From positions 496,001 to 560,000 of the forward strand of contig JAADJZ010000028.1 in assembly GCA_011032825.1 (NCBI GenBank): a stretch of DNA of 64,000 nucleotides, in the 5' to 3' direction. Numbering within the stretch: the stretch's first letter is position 1; every line of letters begins with the position of its first letter. Below the pieces are notes generated by a model. It saw only the letters and a program-made list of their open reading frames with translations. It made no database searches and was not told where the DNA came from. The stretch is from Massariosphaeria phaeospora. Its lineage: Eukaryota; Ascomycota; Dothideomycetes; Pleosporales. A program made the position numbers and the translations under genes. This document shows, in pieces, positions 1-10,989 of this stretch.

Positions 1-1915
1 GTGTCGAGGAAACGGCATCCTAAATCCCTGTCTGACAACTGGCAAATCAACCGCAATCCAGCACGCGCCCGGGGAACGACATTAGCTCCAGAGTGGCCTC
101 TCGGGAGAGCTGCACCCATTATCATGCCACATATAATTGATAGCAGCTCGGCCGACGTGATGCCCATCAATGCCTCGGTCTGAAGCATCCATGTTGGTAA
201 TGCAGCTCCCAAGCAATCTCGACGTTGAGTTTGCCAACGCTCCCAAAGAGTGCAATAAAGCCCGATATGATCGGTCCAGTACATGTAATGGCGATCGTTT
301 GAGCGGAAGACGTTCCAGGACTCAGGAAGGGTCAAGTTAGATCGTAGCTCCAAGACGCACCATTGGAGACAAGAACGTAGGCAGGGGTTGCCCATAGATC
401 CACGACGCAGTTCGAAAGGACCAGGTATACGTTCGAGAAGCCGGATTTGCAAGTGTTCTTTGTCGGTGAAGAGAGATCCCTCGTCCCAAGCGTCCTTCAC
501 GTAGGCATTCAGATACTCGAGGCACTTGTTCAGGTAGTGGTAGGTGAGAATATCGTAGCGGCGGTGAGTATGCGGGAGTCGGTCGAGCATCTTGTCGTTG
601 GCCAACTCACATCCGATGACAATTTCGCTAAGGAAATCCTCGTTTTCTTTGAAGTCCGAGCGGGCGTACGTTTCTGCGAGCAACATTCGATACAAGAATT
701 GCTCTGCGTCGGTAGAAGAATCCCGTGGTTCCTCAAGGGCTTTGTCGAGTTCACTGCGTGCAATATCAATCTGGGAAGCACAAGTTGCAGAACGCACACA
801 ACTGATCAAGGCCGACGACTTCTCCCACGCCGGTTGTGCGGTCGGCTCCTTCAGTCGCTTCAGTAGGATGGCGAACAACTCAAAAGCGTCACTTTCAAAT
901 CCGAGGCAGCCGAGGAAGTGCGCAGCCATCTTCATATCCACAAGATCCTCTTCCGAAAAGGTGTGTATCGGTCTACTGCTGTCGAAACATCGCCTTCTAT
1001 TAGATGAGCTTGCAGGAGACGCGCGGGTAATCTTCTCGGAGATGTCTGTGCCAAGGTCGCGGGAGTCATCTGGAAGGAGACGGTCGCTATCGTCCACGTC
1101 GTTGATAGTCATCCAATCGTCGTCTTCCTCGAAAAGGCCGGGGGTGTTCAAGATGGTGTTCGTCGAAGCACCGAGGTTGCTTGAGAACAGGCTATAAGGC
1201 GAGGGACCGAGGTTTGCCGTAGTTGGCCAAGCAGAAGGGGCAGTCTGCGTAGTTGCTCTGGACTGATGACCGGGAGAGGTGAAGGTTTGTGCAGCAGAAC
1301 CGGGCTGGACAGTGCTAGGAGCGTAGGGCTGGCGATAAGCAGGGGCGATGTCGACAGCGGGACTAGGATCAACAAAGGGATCCCTCGAGGCCATGTACCG
1401 GGCCAGCTTCACACGCTTCTTTGGGGGCACAGGAGGCCGTTCCGCGGAGTTGCGGCGACTGTCCTGGCTTTGCAAGCTTCCCATGCTCTTTGGACGCTTC
1501 GGGGGCAGGGCGCGGCCTACGGCGACATGCTCACACCCGGGATCGCGAATGCGTTGGCCTGGCTGATCCTGTGGGCGCAAAGGGCGCGCTTGGAAGTGTG
1601 CGGCATCCCTCCCAGACGTGTTGTACTTCCACAGGCCCCACTTGTCGAATTTGTAGATGTACTGCCGTTGCCTAGGTCGGTCAGCAGTATGCACGGAGCG
1701 CCAGCCTCGCCCGGTGCGTACGATGGTTCAAAGCCATGCGTATCCCTCATGTACGCAGACAGCTCGTCCAAGGTCTTGCTCTGGTACAAAGCGCGGAGCT
1801 CCTGCTCGTGCTCGGCCCATTTGGCTGGCGGGATGGCTTTGGCGCGCGGGGCGGGGTGGTCGACGAATCGAAGTTGGGTGTGGAGTGACGACATGGCGGT
1901 CGAGCAATGGTTCAC
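1..1915 (-). CDS. Clr5-domain protein, 3' end beyond left edge
   Basis: The coding strand reads from 1915 down through base 1 without a stop once one 50-nt intron (1672-1721) is removed. The intron has a GTACGC donor, a GCTGAC branch-like site and a CCTAG acceptor. Exon 1 (1722-1915) plus the start of exon 2 (from 1671) gives a Clr5-type N-terminal domain: it begins KWAEHEQELRALY, and HGFEPS from exon 1 joins QRQYIYKFDKWGLWKY from exon 2. In fungi this short domain sits at the N-terminus of long proteins; its molecular role is poorly defined. The next roughly 150 residues are polar and probably disordered (VPPKKRVKLARYM, FEEDDDW). They are followed by a helical region to the window edge with no family I recognise. 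The start may be the ATG at 1915 or the one at 1894. The splice is well supported because the domain is continuous across it. Confidence 0.85.
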
Positions 1916-3448
1916 ATCTCATGGCGGGCGGGCCATGGGGTGGGTCGTTGTTTTATGGGGCATTGGGCTGTGGATGCGCTGCATGGCGGCGGCCGTGGAG
2001 GCAGTTGACGGCCTCACAACCCAAGACGGTAAGGCAGACTCCCGAGCGCAAGAGAGAGGCATGCGGTGGCGAACGGGGGAACGAGGGCCGGGCGCGGCAG
2101 GACGGGCGCTTTGGAGCGTCGACGAGGGTGCAGTCGGAGGCAGCAGAAGGCGCAGGGCGGAGTCTCAGCTGGAGTCGCTCCCCGCCCAGCATTTGCAAAC
2201 GCTGCATCGGGCTTAGCTTTACCCGTTGACTGCCTCAACCTCAACCGCCAGGCCAACGCTGACGACTGCTTTCCAGCCGCCGCCCGCAGCCCACGGCCCA
2301 ACGCTGCCCAAGCTTGAGGACCGCCCAGTCAGGTCGGCAGCACGGCAGCAAGCAGATGTCGGGTCGTGTGCACTGGTTCGGTGCTGGGTCGGTGCTGCAC
2401 GGCTTCATCCGCACCGAACCCACGCCCAGGCCACTTCTGCGGGCGCATCTCAGTCATGCACGCACAAGGCCGAGCTGCCACTAGACGATCGGGAGCTCTG
2501 GCTCTGGCACGGCCATGGACAACTGCACCATGCTACAGCATGTCCTTACAAGATCGGCTTGGCGGAGGGCTGGCAGCGGCGCGAAAGCCACTAGGCCCAA
2601 AGAGCGCTAGGGTGGGCGGGCCGCCCCAGAGGTCAGACGTCAACCTCAGAAACTAGGCATCACCAGCACCAGCCCATCTCTCATCGCCCACGCCGCCAGC
2701 TCACAGGTGCGCGGAGGCTCACGGCGCAATATCCAGCCGATGCCAGCTCTTTGTCACACATAGTCGCCAGCGTCCTGCTCGCACGTACTGACCCGGCGGG
2801 CGGCCATGCCGCCGCCCCAAGTCTGCGCACCGGCGCAACCCCAGGGCGTGGAACGCTCGCTGCCTCATTTCTGAGCACCCACGGGCGCGCGCCTCACGAA
2901 CTCTCGGCCCAACATGGCGGCCGCACGCACGCAGCGCACCCTCGCGCAGAACCCCACGCCTGCGCGCCATATCCCGCGCTCGGTGCGCTTCGCCACTTTG
3001 CCCTCCCAGACCCGCATAACCCACCCCATCCAGTAATTGGCATTGCCAGTTCACCAGCCCAAGGGCTGATTTGCCCTTAAACGCACACCTGATGAGTCTG
3101 CCGCGGCGAAAGCCACGCTCTGAAACAGGAAATCGGCGTTTGAGCGCCCGGGCAAACAGCAGCGCGGTGTGGCGATTTACAACATGTTGCGCCAAAGGTG
3201 TGTTTTGCGTTTTGCGTTTTGCGTTTTGCGTGTCGCGGTCTCTGGGTCTTAGAATTAGGTTTTGGGGGTGTGCAATTTCGCATTCTGGCTTTTGGAAATT
3301 CGAATCGCTCAGTGCCGCCAGGTATAAGTTCTACATGCTTCCCCTCGTGCCGTGTTGTTTCCTGCCCATCGCATCATCCTTTGTCTGCGCAATCCGAGCC
3401 TGCTACCGCATTTCCTCTTTCGGTTACCGCACTCCACCACCATTCACC
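1916..3448. other. Intergenic region, GC-rich, upstream of two divergent genes
   Basis: About 1.5 kb without a supportable gene. The 2.0-3.2 kb part is very rich in G and C, so long chance reading frames exist on both strands. None shows a recognisable domain or a splice pattern. The stretch after 3200 becomes more AT-rich and carries the TTTTGCG tandem repeat and a TATAAG at about 3322, consistent with a promoter for the gene starting at 3449. Confidence 0.5.
3203..3230. repeat. Tandem repeat (TTTTGCG)x4
   Basis: Four perfect tandem copies of the 7-mer TTTTGCG, about 220 bp upstream of the ATG at 3449. Function unknown; replication slippage is the simple explanation. Confidence 0.9.
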
Positions 3449-3874
3449 ATGTCTCATCCGCCCAGCAAACACCACCAAGACACAACCGTCTCATATATGG
3501 GAGACTGGGTATCAAATCGCCATAGCACCGCCCTCTGTCCTCCAAAGCCACGTCTACAGCCTTCAGACGACAACGCTCCTGCGCTTGAACCACATCCCCA
3601 GCTGCCAACAATCGCGTCACGTGACACCGCGTCCATCCTTGCGGAACACATCCCCACCGCCTCTATGCAGTCACCCCAGCTCACACCAACACAACGATGG
3701 CTTCAGGAGTCATCACGCGAGGAGCCATGGCGGCCGTTCGCATCCCCTCCGCAAAACTCCAGCCACAACCAATTACGAGCCGAACGACCATCGAGGACGA
3801 GATCAAGAGCAGATGGCACGCACACCAGTCCAATCGCTCGCGCTGAGTCGCCACAACCGCGATGTGGGGGATAG
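3449..3874 (+). CDS. Small hypothetical protein, 141 aa
   Basis: A single-exon frame starting with ATG in a good fungal context (CACCATGTC) and ending at 3874. An open frame continues upstream, but the ATG at 3449 is the best start, with TATAAG about 125 bp before it. The product is rich in Pro, Ser, His and Gln, with no signal peptide, membrane segment or known domain, and looks disordered. Codon choice is compatible with coding. I do not recognise the family. It could be a lineage-specific gene or a chance frame in a GC-rich neighbourhood. Confidence 0.45.
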   Translation: MSHPPSKHHQDTTVSYMGDWVSNRHSTALCPPKPRLQPSDDNAPALEPHPQLPTIASRDTASILAEHIPTASMQSPQLTPTQRWLQESSREEPWRPFASPPQNSSHNQLRAERPSRTRSRADGTHTSPIARAESPQPRCGG

Positions 3875-4441
3875 TTGGAATGCGCCATGGTTGGTCTTTT
3901 TTCGCTTGGAGGGTTCGGAGTTATTGGAGTACATCTGGGTCCTGTATCACTATTGTCAACTCGGTCAACTCTCACCCCAATCCACCGCTTTTTGTTAAAG
4001 TTTATGCACGAGCACTTTTTACATTACTATCTCAAGCTATTTGAGAAACCTATCTGTGGTGGCTACGGTATCGATGCCCAAAATTCCCATGCCAGGTTGC
4101 CTTGCTCCTTCCGGGCCGAATTCGTGTTGAATGGTTAACGGTACCACACAGCCCTAGATTAATCTGTTGCCGATGCGCAGCTAGTAGGTGGTATACAGAT
4201 ATACACCCTGCACCTCTCAACTACCAACAAACGTAGGAGTTAATGCGTGGCGAAAGTACGACTGCTTTTCTGACATTGTGTAGTATACGAAATACAGCAG
4301 TGCTTTTGTAACGATCAAGGTGAACTATTTATCTGTATCAGGGTTTTGTATACTATCAAGGAGATCGCTTCATTACGCACCGGAAAAGACTCGAGCTGCA
4401 CAGTCGCAGACAGGTGTGGATAAACAAGCAGTACGTCCGCA
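3875..4441. other. Intergenic region between convergent ends
   Basis: AT-richer spacer between the 3' end of the small gene at 3449-3874 and the 3' end of the reverse-strand F-box-like gene. No supportable coding, RNA or repeat feature seen. Confidence 0.5.
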
Positions 4442-5365
4442 TCAATCGAAAGTACCATACCCTATGTCAGACTCACTATCGGGCGCGTCACCTACCCGCG
4501 TATCCACGCACTGCACCAACACCTCGCGCCCAGCCTCTTGCAGATGCGCTTCCACCAACTCGCAAAGCCGAAACGGAGTCCGCATGTACACGATTCTGCG
4601 CTGCAGCACTTCGAGGCCTTGCTGGTACATGACTATGTACCAAACAATGTCCTTCCACTCGTGGAACCCGAAGCTAAACTTCTGCAGCCGCGGTATATCT
4701 TTCAGCGATACGAACCGGTAGAGCTCAAACTCGCGCTGCACTTCGTCCTCCAGGACAGCTTCCCAATTGGGCTCGGTGCCGGGGTCGCCTTCAAGGCGGG
4801 CGAGCATGCGCGGGTCGGTTTTCGCTTTCGAGAGCGTGATGTGCAGGGCGCGGAGGTTGGGGCACAGGGCGATGAGCTCGTAGGCGCGGGCTATGGCGTC
4901 GTCGTGGAAGTTGGCGAACTTGAGGCGGCGGTTGGCGAGAAAGCCTTGGTTGGAGGGGAATGTGGATAGCCATCTCGTTAGCCACAGTGATGTCGCGGCA
5001 TCGGGTGAGCTGAGCGTGGTTGATTGGATGAGTATAGGAGTGGCTTCCCAGTATAGTTGGCGAGATGCCTTGCAGATAGCTGGGAGGGCGGCGAAGGGCG
5101 GGGTCACGGGATACTCGGTGATGTTGTGGTTATCCGCGAGATTGATAGCTGTGCGCTCGGGTCTAATTGCATGGTTGGTCTCCTGCTCGAGGAGTATTAA
5201 GCCCACCTGGCTTCTGTCTCTTGTGACGTACTCGTCGAATAAAGACTCCTCGGCAGCTGTGAGCTTTCCTGCGCTTCCTATATCCACGGCGTAGCCGAGG
5301 ATCTGGTTCCGGAGCTCGAGCGGTAAGCCGAGGAAGTGTGATTGGGCTTTGGACATGTCGTGCAA
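4442..5365 (-). CDS. F-box-like (LPLELR) fungal protein, 307 aa
   Basis: Intact single-exon gene. Near the N-terminus (about residues 13-26) it carries GLPLELRNQILGYAV, the LPxExRxxIxxY pattern of many fungal F-box-like or 2EXR-type proteins. A conserved-looking middle follows (PAICKASRQLYWEATPIL), typical of this class, in which a large polar region follows the short helical motif. The remainder is rich in Leu and aromatic residues without membrane segments. If the motif is a true F-box it would bind Skp1 in an SCF ubiquitin ligase, but the family is loosely defined and the substrate unknown. Start may be residue 1 or the second ATG (residue 4). Confidence 0.85.
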   Translation of the reverse strand: MHDMSKAQSHFLGLPLELRNQILGYAVDIGSAGKLTAAEESLFDEYVTRDRSQVGLILLEQETNHAIRPERTAINLADNHNITEYPVTPPFAALPAICKASRQLYWEATPILIQSTTLSSPDAATSLWLTRWLSTFPSNQGFLANRRLKFANFHDDAIARAYELIALCPNLRALHITLSKAKTDPRMLARLEGDPGTEPNWEAVLEDEVQREFELYRFVSLKDIPRLQKFSFGFHEWKDIVWYIVMYQQGLEVLQRRIVYMRTPFRLCELVEAHLQEAGREVLVQCVDTRVGDAPDSESDIGYGTFD

Positions 5366-6113
5366 TGAATGATTGGAACTGGATGAAAGTCTCGAAAGCG
5401 AGCCTGACTGCTGGCAGTGGACGGAAGATCGCGATGACGCATTCCTGCGCTAGTGCGCTATGGGCTTAGCGTTAGTGGGCTCCGAGGTGCAGTCGGAACC
5501 CATCGTACGAGAGAGCAACCTCTACCCAACTTCCAGCGTGCGCCGAAAGCATCACTCTACTTACTTTGTTGTATCCGCTATACGGGCCGATGTTTTGATA
5601 GACCTTTCCAGATGAATATGGCCTGGTTAACGATGATGCGCCAATAGGGATGGCGCAAATAAGGGGCTCCTCGTAATGAGCTCGCGAACACACTGGACGG
5701 GCCAGCCGGATTGCACGCTGTCTCGCTCTGCGCATCGCTGTTGACACTAATCATCATGGTGGATACGATAGAGGTTTGTAAAGACGCAGGCAAGCTCTTG
5801 ACATATTGCCAAGTTGAAATATACTGTCAAGAGGATGGTGAGGTCTACCTTAATCGGTAGCAATTGGTTATATTCGGCATTGCGAATATGCGATGCCACC
5901 GGAAAGGCTCGTGGAGAGGAGCACATAGTGACACGGGAGCGGGGGCTGTTGACATGAAGCTGAGTTCAGGTGCTGATTGGGAGACACAGTTACATCGCAC
6001 GATGTCGGGGCTACACGACTCTGCGCTCCCATGACTTAAAGTCCTAGCTGTCCTCGTAGGTAATCCTAACGTTCCCCGACTTCCATATACTCGCACAATT
6101 AGATCTTGTTGCA
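5366..6113. other. Intergenic region, divergent promoters
   Basis: Spacer between the F-box-like gene (reverse strand) and the NLR-like locus (forward strand). Short frames occur on both strands but none has domain or context support. Confidence 0.5.
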
Positions 6114-9100
6114 ATGGCGGCCTCGAAATCGAAGTTCGAAATTATCTTCGCGGAAGGACAAAAACGGTACGAAAAGAATACTGGGACGCCGCTTGATACC
6201 ACGTTGATCTCGAACCTCTCTACGGTTGCCGACGTGAGAAACCACATCGCGGGCGAGATCGAGAAATTTGTTGATTTCCGGGACAAAAACAAGAAGTTAT
6301 ACGGAGCTTTGGATTCTGCATTCGCACCAATTGAACGAGTGGGCCACTTTGTTGCTGCTGGTACCTCGATGAGCTTTCCGCCGGCCGGAGCTTGTTTTGG
6401 TGCTCTGGCCCTGATGATAAAGTCAGCCCAAGCTGTCTCTGCTCATTACGACAAACTTCTTGAGTTGTTCAACATAGTGAGCGTATGTGGCAGACCCCTG
6501 GGGTCATTCTCTGTTACTATCGCCCTCGTGATAGTAACAATCTAATCGTTTATCTAGGGAGTCATGAATGCGTTCAACCTCCACAATCTCGACCAACTGA
6601 GCGTCCAACTCGAAGAGAACCTTGCAAATATTCTAGCCACCATACTAGAGATGATTGGATACTCTACAAAAGCGATACAGCGAAAGCGATGGCGGGAACT
6701 TTGGGCTAAGGTATTCGGCAAAGACGACGAACGATTAGAAACCCTCCGTGAGACGCTCAAAGAGTATGTACGTCAAAGCAGTCGCATCATGGAAATGGAG
6801 ATTAAAAACATGGTCATTGCAAACGAGCAACAGATGAAGGGCATCGGAGCCGACGTGAAGAGTTTAGGGTCCAATCTGAAGGATCTGGGTCAGGATCTGA
6901 GTGCCAAATGGGACCAGATACACAAGCAGCAAGACGGTGATCGCCTAAGCCGACTGCATGAAATCCTAAACCCAACTTCGACATATGAAGACCAGCTTGA
7001 CGATATTCAGAGAGCCCGTGTGGCTGGTACGGGAGATTGGTTATTGGCTGAGCCTGTCTTTGAGTCGTGGCTGAACCAGAACGATGCGCTTTTGTGGATA
7101 TGTGGAAGTCCCGGCAGTGGAAAGACTTTTGTTGCAGGATCGATTGTGACTATGCTACACGCCAGTCAATTCAGCAACCAACCTCAGTGGCAAGATACTT
7201 CAGTCAGCTTCTATTTCTTCGGGGAGAGGAATAGGATTGGCGGCTTCCACCAGGCTCTCCGAGACATGGCGTGGTAGATTGCACAGGTGAACTCGACTTA
7301 TGCTGACCATGTGTCTACCCAGTGCCGCTCTTGGGCGGATATTGATAGCACATCAAGCGTGTGGAGGAAGCTATTCATCAACTACTTCAAGGAAAAATGC
7401 CGCTCTCTTTACATGGTCCTGGATGGAATTGATGAGGGGAAAGAGGATGGGGATGATGGACGCGCGAGCTTCATCAAGCTGCTTTCTGATCTGCAAGGTG
7501 CGGCACAGGCCACTATAGATGCAGGGCGAAACCCCGCAACACCTGTCATCGTTGTCGTACAGTGACTAATAGCTCAAAGGAACCCCGAGCGCCGCCCGCA
7601 TCAGCGTCCTCTTACTTGGAAGACCACACCTTACCGACTCCATTAGACTCGCGGTATACGTCGACGGGCAAAGATGGCAACAATACACTTTGAAACTGAC
7701 GACAATAGAGCCGATCTTCGCCGGTATATCGAACAAGGCATTGGTCGGCTTCAGCTGTCAGGAGCGTCGCCTGATTTGGAATCCCGTCTCCAGGATGCTC
7801 TAGAAGCCAAAGCTCAAGGGATGTTTCTCTGGGTAAAGCTCATGCTGGAGATTCTCGAAGCTCAGTCCACAGAGAAGGATATCCTCGATCAGCTCGCAGC
7901 GGCACCTAGCAATATCGAAGGCGTTATGATATCTTGAAGGTATATAGCTCTACATTGAAGGGTAGTGAGCCTCGGGAGTTTAACACCATTTTAGCGTGGC
8001 TTGCCTACGCCACACGCCCCTTAAGCCTCACGGAGTTGGATACGATACTACGGAGACTGTCCCCATGTGGAAATAAAGTTCTTTCATTGGAGACGAAGCT
8101 CCGGGAGAGATACGGATCTTTGGTTACTTTAGTCCGGGATGACGGCCTGTCGACGGGTATGCTACAAATGCGGGGTTATTCCACAATCGCTACCAACATG
8201 TATGACTCAATGCCCGAGACGACAACGGTGCATTTTTCACACGCGGCGATCGCAGAATACTTTCGCAACTGCGACGGCAAGTATTCCATACGAAAATCCG
8301 CCCCGAATATCGGGATTGTCCGCTTGGAATGCCAATATGTTCTTCTCAGGAACTGTCTCGACGTGTTCACGAGCGCCAGCCCTAACGGGCAAGATGTTAG
8401 TTTACGACCTTACGCGATGGAGAACTGGTACGCACACTTAAAGGCTGTACCCTCTATTCTAGATACGATTTCCACTTCAGAGCAAGCACATCTCGTAACA
8501 GTTTTGCACACATTTCTTACAAATGGAGATGCACTGAGGGCCTGGTGTAGGGACACACCGTGGACCTTCTATTCCTCGGAAACAGGCACCAACCTTGCTA
8601 AATGGTGTCAGACATGGAGCCGAAATTGCTTTGGAAGCCTCAATAACACTGTTCAAGAATGGGTGACAGCATGTACAGCAAAAGCGGAAGTTGTATTCCT
8701 CGAGGTGGCCAGAGTTAATGCAAAAGAAGGGCTACACGGACCCGTTCGATGGTATCCACTACCAGCGCTTTCTGTCGTTGCCCAAGTCAAAGCGCTTGTT
8801 GAGGGCGCCGATACACTGGATACAATACCCGAGCCAATGCCACTCGATACCATTCTCAAGGCTGTCGAGTGGGCGAAGCTGGAGCCAACTGCTACGTGGC
8901 ACCGCAAGCTTGCCGTATGCCTGCGAAACTCTGGTTACGATTACGAGGCAATCACACATTTCGAAACTGCTATTGAAATGGATCATTCTTTGGCACTGGC
9001 CCGTACCGGTGTGGCGCAGCTTTATCGTGAAAAAGACAATTTTCCAAGGCGATCGAAATAGAACTGATCAACGCGTCTATCTTGGCTGAATCCCGTAACC

Positions 9101-10317
9101 AGGATATTGCTGGTGGTGGTGATGAGGATGTGGACGTGGCACAGCAACTAGCAAGATCTTACAACGTGGTCGCACGAAGCTATGAGCAACTTCGAGACAT
9201 ACCAAGCGCCCTAAAGTACTGGCGGAAGTCAGCCGAGACCGGGGAAATTGTTCAATGGGGAGTTCTCCAATATCTGCGGCTGCTTGCAGACTCCTCGAAG
9301 GATTCTCGACGGACGGAGATCATGTGGCTTTTAAGACTACTGGACTCGAAAGCAGAGGAAGGAAAATGCCAAAGTCGGTTGACGTCTTGCATTCTAGCAG
9401 GATGCTATCCATCACGCACTCCGGGCGACTTCTTCCCTACAGTCGCAACTGCGGCTGTAGAGACCGGGTCGGTTCTGTGGTTAAAGAATGCCTACGAGAC
9501 GGCAATGTCCTGCTCAAAGAGTCATGTCACCATCATCAATCTCAAGTTCTCTATCATTGAACTGCATAAGAGATTCACTAAAGATCTCACGCGCATCGAG
9601 CCGCTGATCAAAGAGATGATCGAGGTTGCTTGCCTAGACCCACGAGGGAGGATACGAGAGCTAGAAAGATGCAAGCAGAGCGTGGCCTACGAATATTGCT
9701 ATATGTTTGTGCGCGACGCTATACTAGCGGGACCTGGCACCTACGGGACTGAGCAATCCATCCGGAAACTTGCTACTCTGTGCAGAAGCGGCCTTGAGCC
9801 CCGCGACCTGGCCTCGAAGGTCTCCTACGGCGAACAAAGCACGCTGTATCTGGCGCTGTTGCAGCGGTTCAACGGGGACTACACGACCGCTGCTGTCACG
9901 CTTGGCCCATACATGTTGAAGTCTTGTACCTGGGCCGCCGCCCACGATCAGCGCACAAGCCAGGTCGGATTACTTAGTCTCGTTGCCTGTCTCTTGGCCA
10001 TGGGCCGGGAAGATGAGGCTCGGGCAGTTGCAAACCTCCTCCTCTCTCGATCGCAATGGCTCTGTGCCGCCTGCTTAGAGGTGCCTGCTGCGCAGACAGA
10101 TGTTTCTATTTGTCGGCATCGCCTAGAATGCTTCTGTAGCCGGTGCCTACCCGCTGTATCGAGTCAGAGTCAATATTGTGTTCCAGACCATTCCGTTTTC
10201 AGAGTCTCGTCGGAGTTGGGGAGTGAGAACGGGAACATCGGAGGAGGCGTGGAGCTATTGCAGCAGGAGTGGCAAGAGTATATAGAGCCGACTCCGGACG
10301 AGCTTCCAAGATTATAG
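6114..10317 (+). pseudogene. Goodbye-NACHT-TPR (NLR-like STAND) gene, probably broken
   Basis: Exon 1 (6114-6476) encodes a fungal STAND N-terminal Goodbye-type domain (FEIIFAEGQKRYEKNTGTP... SFPPAGACFGAL). After an 81-nt intron (6477-6557) comes a helical linker, then a NACHT ATPase with Walker A GSPGSGKT (about 7105-7130) and Walker B LYMVLDGIDE. A second intron fits at 7498-7579, with a TGACTAAT branch site. A winged-helix-like region and TPR-like repeats follow (YDYEAITHFETAIEMDHSLALA), with a Cys-rich C-terminus (CAACLEV... CFCSRCL). Such proteins are fungal NLR-like receptors linked to non-self recognition. Lesions: an in-frame TAG at 7275-7277 where relatives typically have Gln (CAG), and three places where a single missing base is needed to keep the homologous frame (7640-7673, about 7923-7930, about 9040-9043). 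Either this is a pseudogene or some indels are assembly errors. Confidence 0.85.
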
Positions 10318-10989
10318 GTGGACATTTGCTAGTACATAGATACATATATTAGCTATCAATACATACTCCTCTCTAATCCTGACTGCCTTAGTGCCTTATA
10401 AGCCCTGCTACCTAACCGCAGTAAAAGGGAAGATGGAATAACTTCTTCATATTCCTATAGGTAATCGGTATGATTTAGGATCACCATAGAGCTAAAGTAA
10501 TAACATTAATGTAATGATTACCGGCGTTTTCTATCTATTAAGACCCCCCCTATATGTTACTCAAAGCTTGGAGAGGAGACTTATGAAGTACCCTTTTACA
10601 CTTGGACTTGAATGTGAACGGGTATCTATGAAGACAAGCTAATACAAAGAGTCGATGCAGAGCTTACTAAAGGTAGACGTAGTGTTCCTCCGTAGAGGCA
10701 ACACGAAGTATAGTGTCCCGGTCAGTATCACGGTTGTAAACACCTGCTTGCCATTAGCAATGCCACCCAATATGCGAACGGCTAGTGCTTTGGTGTACAC
10801 AAATTAATGCATCTAATAGTCACATAATGATTACCCCAAACGTCCGAAATCGTGATTAGCATATGATGCAAATATTAAGGTCATGTCTCCAATCTCGATA
10901 CCCTACCGGCCCCCATTGTGTTCGGTCATACCATACATCTGTCCGGACTACCTTGAATGAAAGACGAGTCCGAGAAAAATGGGTGTCCG
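10318..10989. other. Intergenic region, AT-rich
   Basis: Spacer between the 3' end of the NLR-like locus and the 3' end of the RBR ligase gene. AT-rich with homopolymer runs (a C run near 10543). No supportable gene. Confidence 0.5.

Noticed and set aside
1266..2216. Long forward frame (316 codons) antisense to the Clr5 gene
   Set aside because: The reverse strand has a continuous spliced gene with a recognised domain; the forward frame is its GC-rich shadow with no domain.
2719..3195. 158-codon reverse frame in the GC-rich region
   Set aside because: Arg/Gly/Ala-rich composition expected by chance in GC-rich DNA; no motif and no splice or start context support.
7498..7579. Apparent stop and frame change in the NACHT gene near 7563
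   Set aside because: A canonical 82-nt intron with a TGACTAAT branch removes it and joins the domain correctly, so it is not counted as a lesion.
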